Source: OLB6 sp964467455
Lineage (GTDB): Bacteria > Bacteroidota > Ignavibacteria > Kapaibacteriales > Kapaibacteriaceae
Reading direction: 5' to 3'
NCBI GenBank assembly: GCA_964467455.1
Contig: CAYXQJ010000007.1
Location: 1-64,000 of the forward strand
DNA: 64,000 nt
Positions 59,798 to 64,000 of this stretch are shown here, piece by piece; within the stretch, counting starts at the first letter, position 1, and each line of letters begins with the position of its first letter. The notes beneath the pieces are model-generated. The model saw only the letters and a program-made list of their open reading frames with translations, did not search any database and was not told where the DNA came from. The translations under genes and the position numbers were made by a program.

Positions 59798-61272
59798 ATG
59801 GTGATAACGTGTTCCATTTGAAGGCCGCGGCTGCCCTTCACCAGCACCGCACTGCCACTGTGCGTGTTCTCCACGATCTCCCGCACACACGCCGAGTGCG
59901 TGTCGCAGATGATGACGTTCGACCGGTCGATGATCTCGGTCGCACGGGTGAACTCCGGACCGTAGACGATCACCAGGTCTGCGATCTCCGCTGCCTCGGT
60001 GAGGATGGCAAGATGTTCTTCATGAGCGCCGTCGCCAAGTTCGCGCATGTCGCCCAAGACTGCAAGCCGACGATCCGTGGGATACAGTCTTAGCGTACGC
60101 AAACTCATGCGCATGCTGTCGGGATTCGCATTATACGTGTCGTTGAGGATCACGATCTCGCCGATACGCTGCACCACCATGCGCGCATAGCCGTGACCCA
60201 CCGTAGGTGCGTACGACTCCAGTCCACGCTTGATCTCTGTTGCATCAAGATTCAACGACCAAGCGATCGCCGTCGCACAAGCAGCGTTCATGGCCGACGC
60301 CACGCCCGTTGTCTGCATCTGTGCCCGCAGCGTGAGCTGGTCTTTCACCAAATGCACAGCCGGATGCAACTCGCCGTCGAACGAGATCGTGGGATGAATG
60401 TCCGCAAGGTGATCGATGCCATACGTGATCACCCGCCCGCCAAGCTTGCCACCATGACCATATAAGCGCAGTCGTTCATCGTCCATGTTCACGAATGCCA
60501 GCCCGCCGTGGTCGTGCAAGAAGTCGAACAACGCCGTTTCTTCTCGTTCCACGCCGTCAAGGTCGATCAGCTTTTCCAAGTGTTCCTTACCGATCGACGT
60601 GATCACCCCATGCGTCGGCTGCACCATCGCACTCAAGATCTCGATCTCTCCCGGCTCGTTCGTGCCGATCTCGATCACCGCCGCTTCATGCTCTTCGTTC
60701 AATTGAAGGAGGGTAAGGGGCGTCCCAATTTGGTTATTGTAGTTCGCCTGTGTCTTCAACACGTTGAATCGCTGCGACAACACATGGGCAGTCAGGTCTT
60801 TGGTCGATGTCTTTCCGGCAGACCCCGCCACGGCGACCACGGGGATATGGAAGCGACGGCGGTGGTACCACGCAAACGCACCCAAGGTGCGTAATCCGTC
60901 AGCAGCAAGTATCGAGTAGCAAGTTCGTCCATCGTATAGCGTCCAACGTCCAACGTCCGGCGTCCAGTGTTCTTCGTCTTCTGGAATTGGACTTTGGATG
61001 CTGGACGATGGACGCCGGACGTTGGACGTTGGAAGTTGGACGTCGGACGTCGGACAATGGACGATTAAAGCCGCGCCTTTCTCGATCGCCATCGGTATAT
61101 GGTCATGTCCATCGAACTGCTCGCCCCTTAACGCAATAAAGGCATTGCCGGGTTGAAGTGTACGGGTGTCGGTGCTGATGCCGCGGACCACCAGATCTTT
61201 GGGTAGGTGAGCGGTCGCATCACCGGCGATACGGAGGAGGTCTTCGTAGGTGAACGTAGCAGTGTTGGTCAT
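59782..61272 (-). CDS. murF: UDP-N-acetylmuramoyl-tripeptide--D-Ala-D-Ala ligase
   Basis: 496 residues. RGISTDTRTLQPGNAFIALR, ATP loop VAVAGSAGKTSTKDLTAHV (about 146-164), FNVLKTQANYNNQIGTPLTL, EIGTNEPGEIEIL, ILNDTYNANPDSMRMSLRTL, LAVLGDMRELGD. It adds D-Ala-D-Ala to the cell-wall precursor. Residues about 74-118 (PTSDVQLPTSNVRRPSSSIQ onward) are a low-complexity insertion absent from ordinary MurF and encoded by an inverted heptamer-repeat element. The last four residues come from a 29-bp repeat. Confidence 0.95.
   Translation of the reverse strand: MTNTATFTYEDLLRIAGDATAHLPKDLVVRGISTDTRTLQPGNAFIALRGEQFDGHDHIPMAIEKGAALIVHCPTSDVQLPTSNVRRPSSSIQSPIPEDEEHWTPDVGRWTLYDGRTCYSILAADGLRTLGAFAWYHRRRFHIPVVAVAGSAGKTSTKDLTAHVLSQRFNVLKTQANYNNQIGTPLTLLQLNEEHEAAVIEIGTNEPGEIEILSAMVQPTHGVITSIGKEHLEKLIDLDGVEREETALFDFLHDHGGLAFVNMDDERLRLYGHGGKLGGRVITYGIDHLADIHPTISFDGELHPAVHLVKDQLTLRAQMQTTGVASAMNAACATAIAWSLNLDATEIKRGLESYAPTVGHGYARMVVQRIGEIVILNDTYNANPDSMRMSLRTLRLYPTDRRLAVLGDMRELGDGAHEEHLAILTEAAEIADLVIVYGPEFTRATEIIDRSNVIICDTHSACVREIVENTHSGSAVLVKGSRGLQMEHVITMLPGK
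60942..61064. repeat. Inverted heptamer element inserted in frame in murF
   Basis: 60995-61064 is ten 7-bp units (TGGACGN/CGGACGN); 60940-60967 is four units in the opposite orientation. A 25-bp perfect inverted repeat pairs 60942-60966 with 61009-61033, leaving a 42-bp loop. Units match those at 28077-28146. Confidence 0.88.
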
Positions 61273-61275
61273 AAG

Positions 61276-61283
61276 CGAAGATA
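61276..61283 (-). promoter_or_regulatory. Putative -7 element of murF, leaderless
   Basis: TATCTTCG on the minus strand, last base 4 bp before ATG 61272. A TTCG 20 bp further upstream may be the -33 element. Confidence 0.5.
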
Positions 61284-61319
61284 CTGCTTAGACAGAGTGG
61301 TTTCGAAGTAGATTGCCGG

Positions 61320-61817
61320 ATGGAAAGTATCGCACTCATTGCCGATAATCTGCGCCACAGCCGGGAGATCGTGTTGTCGCGGATCGAGGAGATGTCCGAC
61401 CACTGCATGGTCACGCCAACCTCACGTGGAGGCGCTCATACGCTGTGGGTTCTCGGACATCTTGCGTACGTGGAGGCGTTGGTGATCGAGTCGTACATGC
61501 TCGGTGCAGGTAATCCTCTAGACCATTGGAAAGAGTTGTTCGATGGGGACGACGTCTCGTTGAACACAGCCGAGTATCCGCCGTTCAATGATGTTCTGAG
61601 AGAATGTAGGGGGCGACGACAGCGCACAGAAGATCTTCTGGGAACATTGACCGAATCAGACCTCGATACACTAGCCCGCAATGTTCCACACGGAACAGAC
61701 GATCTGTTTGGGACGTATCGGAAATGTTTGCGGTACGTTGCAAACCACTGGTTCATGCATCGCGGACAGTTGGCCGATGCACGAAGGGCAGCGGGAGTGA
61801 AGAGGATGTGGTACTAA
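61320..61817 (+). CDS. DinB-family putative metal-dependent protein
   Basis: 165 residues: ESIALIADNLRHSREIVLSR, GGAHTLWVLGHLAYVEALVI (first metal His), YVANHWFMHRGQLADARRAA (second His pair). Four-helix DinB/YfiT fold; members are thiol-dependent transferases or unknown, several linked to bacillithiol, which fits the bshB1 gene nearby. ATG 61320 is in a 36-bp gap divergent from the murF promoter element; TAGATTGC just before it is a weak -7 candidate. The stop overlaps the Nudix gene end by 4 bp. Confidence 0.85.
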   Translation: MESIALIADNLRHSREIVLSRIEEMSDHCMVTPTSRGGAHTLWVLGHLAYVEALVIESYMLGAGNPLDHWKELFDGDDVSLNTAEYPPFNDVLRECRGRRQRTEDLLGTLTESDLDTLARNVPHGTDDLFGTYRKCLRYVANHWFMHRGQLADARRAAGVKRMWY

Positions 61818-62239
61818 TCTAGAAGCACTTTCAGCAGCTCGCACGACCGCACATAGTCAAGAGCTTTCCGATGCACAGGATGTGCTTCATCACCCAGGTC
61901 TGACTGTAAAGGATGCCAGAAGAAGATGAACGTATGTCCGCCGTCGTCTTTCGTGCGATGCTCCCATTGGTCGGGAAGCATGGAGTTAGTGCGAACCAGA
62001 TGGAATGACCACACATCACCATTGAATGCGGAATCCCATACGCCAAGATCGACTATAACATCCGCATCCAAGATCCCTGACTCTTCATACAGTTCTCGCA
62101 ACGCCGCTGTCTGCGGTCCTTCGTTGTCTTGAATTGTGCCTTTGACCAACTGAATGCCAGCAAGAGGATGCCGAAACAACAGGATCTCGGTTTGGGCAGA
62201 TCTACGTAAAACGACAGGGCATGATTTCGTCGGTATCAC
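61814..62239 (-). CDS. Nudix hydrolase
   Basis: 141 residues with the Nudix box GTIQDNEGPQTAALRELYEE followed by SGI (G-x5-E-x7-REL-x-EE-x-G-I). It hydrolyses a nucleoside diphosphate linked to another group; the substrate is unknown. ATG 62239 overlaps the rsmH stop by 4 bp, so it is translated from the rsmH transcript. Confidence 0.88.
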   Translation of the reverse strand: MIPTKSCPVVLRRSAQTEILLFRHPLAGIQLVKGTIQDNEGPQTAALRELYEESGILDADVIVDLGVWDSAFNGDVWSFHLVRTNSMLPDQWEHRTKDDGGHTFIFFWHPLQSDLGDEAHPVHRKALDYVRSCELLKVLLD

Positions 62240-63183
62240 GAAGCGACCACCTCCGCTACCCTCAACCGTGCACTGCGGGCGCGGGGATTGCGGGCAACTT
62301 CTTCTTCGGAGGCCATGACGGGTTTCTTGGTGAGGATCTTCAATAACGGCTGTGCACCGTTGGGTCCGCTGTGGGCTTTGAAGACGTCCTTGACGATGCG
62401 ATCCTCGAGCGAGTGATAACTCATCACGACGATGCGTCCACCCGGCGCCATGAACGGTAGCACGCTTTCCAAGGCATGCTCGAGACGCTCCAGCTCGTTG
62501 TTGACGGCGATCCGCAACGCTTGGAACACCCGCGCCAAGGTCTTGTTATGATGTTGCGGCGGAATGTGCTGGACGATCGTATCCCGCAGATCCACAGTGC
62601 TTCGGTAGGGGGCGAGCATGCGCCGACGTACCATGGCCTGTGCAAGACGACGAGCGCTGGGGTCTTCGCCGTAATCACGGATGATCTTGGTGATCTGCTC
62701 TTCCGTTAACGTGTTCAACAGATCGGCAGCCGTCGGACCTTCAGGCGTGAACCGCATGTCGAGCGGTGCATCAGCGCGATACGAGAAGCCACGTTCATGA
62801 TGGTCGAACTGAAAACTCGAGACGCCGAGGTCGAACAAGATCCCATCCACCGGCGGACGATCACCGAGATGATCGGCCATGTGCTCAAAGTTGGAATGGA
62901 CGATCAGCAACCGCTCTTCCGGAACATCAGCGAACCGATCACGACATCGGGCGATGGCAACTTCATCGGCATCAAATGCAGTAACGATAGTGGAGAGGGT
63001 AGAGGGTTGAGTCATCGGATTGACACTCTCCCCTCTACCCTCACCATTCAACACTAATGTAGTGTGCCCGCCCCCTCCCAACGTCGCATCTACGTAATGT
63101 CCGCCGGGTTTGAGGTTGAGGGCTTCGAGGCACTCGCGCGCCATCACGGGGACGTGGTATTCGGAGGGATCAAGGCGTGCCAT
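62236..63183 (-). CDS. rsmH: 16S rRNA C1402 N4-methyltransferase
   Basis: 315 residues: EYHVPVMARECLEALNLKPG, SAM loop VDATLGGGGHT (31-41), DGILFDLGVSSFQFDHHERG, RRLAQAMVRRRM, LARVFQALRIAVNNELERLE, VVMSYHSLEDRIVKD, RNPRARSARLRVAE. It methylates C1402 in the ribosomal P site. Residues about 46-65 (NGEGRGESVNPMTQPSTLST) are an insertion between the SAM loop and the next strand, encoded by an inverted-repeat element. ATG 63183 is 5 bp past a CATTTTTG element. Confidence 0.95.
   Translation of the reverse strand: MARLDPSEYHVPVMARECLEALNLKPGGHYVDATLGGGGHTTLVLNGEGRGESVNPMTQPSTLSTIVTAFDADEVAIARCRDRFADVPEERLLIVHSNFEHMADHLGDRPPVDGILFDLGVSSFQFDHHERGFSYRADAPLDMRFTPEGPTAADLLNTLTEEQITKIIRDYGEDPSARRLAQAMVRRRMLAPYRSTVDLRDTIVQHIPPQHHNKTLARVFQALRIAVNNELERLEHALESVLPFMAPGGRIVVMSYHSLEDRIVKDVFKAHSGPNGAQPLLKILTKKPVMASEEEVARNPRARSARLRVAEVVAS
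62991..63046. repeat. Inverted-repeat element inserted in frame in rsmH
   Basis: The left arm (62991-63012, GGAGAGGGTAGAGGG core) and right arm (63023-63046, CCCTCTACCCTCACC core) are near-perfect reverse complements around a 10-bp loop. It encodes the extra RsmH residues 46-65. Confidence 0.75.
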
Positions 63184-63187
63184 TCAA

Positions 63188-63195
63188 CAAAAATG
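63188..63195 (-). promoter_or_regulatory. Putative -7 element of rsmH, leaderless
   Basis: CATTTTTG on the minus strand (one mismatch to TAnnTTTG); last G 5 bp before ATG 63183. Confidence 0.4.
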
Positions 63196-63209
63196 GCGAT
63201 GTTGCAGGT

Positions 63210-63662
63210 ATGGAGCGTAGTTGGTGGTTGATGGTTGGCGGTTTGTTGTTGTTAGGATGCGGTTGGATGTTAGTGGGATGTGCAGCTGAAGAGCCACAAA
63301 CCACTGACTATCAACCACAGACCAAAAGGGGGTACGACTACTGCCTCCGCTGTCACGGTGCGGATGGTTCAGGGAGTGCCGATGTTCCCGACATCCGAGG
63401 CAGAGAGATCTGGAAGGTCAACCCCGACTCGGTGTTGTTCGTGCTGATCTTTGGGATGGCCACGCAGTACAGTGATGACAGCGTGGTGCGCACGATGCCG
63501 CCGGTGCCGTATTCAGATGAAGAGATCGCCGAGGTGGGAGAATATGCCAATCGTGTGATCGGCCAGCGGGAGGTGAACTATACCGCCGAAGACGTTAGGC
63601 GCGTCCGCGCCGCCCACAAAGAGTTCCTTTCCCGGCATCTATCTTTCCCGGCATCGCCATAA
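63210..63662 (+). CDS. Cytochrome c lipoprotein
   Basis: About 150 residues. N-terminus MERSWWLMVGGLLLLGCGWM then LVGC, a lipoprotein signal; a Thr/Gln-rich tether; heme site YCLRCHGADGSG (CxxCH); and the distal Met in VRTMPPVPYSDEEIAEVGEY. A small class I monoheme electron carrier facing the periplasm. ATG 63210 is preferred over GTG 63177, which lies in the rsmH start. The C-terminal residues (SRHLSFPASP) are encoded by a 29-bp repeat copy. Confidence 0.85.
   Translation: MERSWWLMVGGLLLLGCGWMLVGCAAEEPQTTDYQPQTKRGYDYCLRCHGADGSGSADVPDIRGREIWKVNPDSVLFVLIFGMATQYSDDSVVRTMPPVPYSDEEIAEVGEYANRVIGQREVNYTAEDVRRVRAAHKEFLSRHLSFPASP
63627..63655. repeat. 29-bp repeat, diverged copy at a gene 3' end
   Basis: CTTTCCCGGCATC followed by TATCTTTCCCGGCATC: a diverged copy of the repeat at 59711. 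It forms the last coding residues of the cytochrome c gene, but here the gene is on the opposite strand relative to the repeat. Confidence 0.7.
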
Positions 63663-63664
63663 TG

Positions 63665-64000
63665 TCAGACGATGTCTGACAGAGTGGCAAGGCCAATGGG
63701 CTCCACACCCATAAACGCCTCGGCATACCGCACGCCGATCCGACTGCCGAAGTAGATAGCGCGGGCTTCGATCTCATCGAAAAACTCGGGACGCGACAGA
63801 AAGGTCTGCGGCTCGTCGGAGTTGTATTGCTCCGGTAAGTGGAATTGCGACCTGAAGGCCTTGATCGCTTCCATCTTCGCATCAAAAGTCTGCGATACGT
63901 CAACATAGACGTCCGGTGGACGCGGCAGATCGTATTGCTGCATGAAGCATAACATTTTCTTCGGACGGTGCGGCGCTTGCTCCACGCCGTCGCGTGAGGT
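63665..64000 (-). CDS. bshB1: Bacillithiol biosynthesis deacetylase BshB1 (N-terminus outside window)
   Basis: 112 codons to the right edge. HRPKKMLCFMQQYDLPRPPD, SQTFDAKMEAIKAFRSQF, EPQTFLSRPEFFDEIEARAI, YFGSRIGVRYAEAFMG match the C-terminal third of BshB1, the zinc-dependent GlcNAc-malate deacetylase of bacillithiol synthesis. The apparent GTG start at 63985 is an internal codon; the real start and the catalytic PHPDD-type motif lie beyond 64000. Confidence 0.88.
   Translation of the reverse strand, partial: TSRDGVEQAPHRPKKMLCFMQQYDLPRPPDVYVDVSQTFDAKMEAIKAFRSQFHLPEQYNSDEPQTFLSRPEFFDEIEARAIYFGSRIGVRYAEAFMGVEPIGLATLSDIV

Noticed and set aside
1..64000. tRNA or rRNA genes
   Set aside because: No cloverleaf with TTCGANNC-type T-loop and acceptor pairing, and no conserved rRNA words, were found on reading the intergenic regions.

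Overview
The window is a compact, gene-dense bacterial chromosome segment, probably from the Bacteroidota/Chlorobi (FCB) group and possibly a Kapabacteria- or Ignavibacteria-like lineage. The basis is a -7 promoter element TAnnTTYG in front of many genes, secreted proteins with type IX-secretion-like C-terminal domains, a fused alpha/beta 2-oxoacid dehydrogenase E1, a bacillithiol deacetylase (BshB1), and very short or overlapping gene junctions. No rRNA, tRNA, CRISPR array, transposase or phage gene was recognised. One run of 100 Ns (47674-47773) is flanked by an identical 55-bp sequence on each side, so it looks like a scaffolding artefact in a draft assembly.

Layout. 1-6409 (minus): a giant surface protein with about a dozen GGAI/FxxN beta-helix repeats, running off the left edge. 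6502-11938 (minus): a TPR membrane protein and a gatB - ilvE - fused 2-oxoacid dehydrogenase E1 operon. 11961-21062 (minus): a six-gene operon with both halves of a split IcmF-type acyl-CoA mutase separated by a DUF4397 lipoprotein, then a threonine dehydratase/serine racemase, a protein with twelve GND-Y repeats and a TPR protein. 21141-28196: a beta-CASP nuclease facing three secreted proteins and a glutaminyl cyclase. 28234-33140: an L,D-transpeptidase facing rarA - ECF sigma - membrane anti-sigma/barrel-like protein - LamG lipoprotein. 33178-43870: envelope lipoproteins, two orphan ORFs behind a heptamer array, ankyrin protein, aminotransferase, M16 and M42 peptidases, Dps. 43871-44194 is the only gene-free stretch over 300 bp; it has DnaA-box-like words and an AT-rich end. 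44195-49833: serS, mnmG, two parS sites, a GNAT enzyme, mnmE. 49924-54670: birA, coaX, an isoaspartyl peptidase and a BamA-like protein. 54708-64000: ispD, a glycosyltransferase, mraY, three accessory genes separated by 29-bp repeats, murF, DinB, Nudix, rsmH, a cytochrome c lipoprotein and partial bshB1.

How genes work together. IlvE and the E1 enzyme would turn branched-chain amino acids into branched acyl-CoAs, and the split mutase (Gln where methylmalonyl-CoA mutase has its carboxylate-binding Arg) would rearrange isobutyryl-CoA-like substrates; this is inferred from families and proximity. rsmH, murF and mraY are fragments of a division/cell-wall cluster broken up by accessory genes. mnmG, mnmE and paired parS sites suggest the chromosome origin domain.

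The most unusual signals are at DNA level: (i) 7-bp-period tandem and inverted repeats that supply start and stop codons and are inserted in frame inside murF and rsmH; (ii) a 29-bp repeat delimiting single accessory genes between murF and mraY and forming their C-terminal codons; (iii) a dispersed heptamer AGGGGGC occurring about 49 times by eye in both orientations and in different reading frames; (iv) promoter elements so close to start codons that transcripts are probably leaderless.
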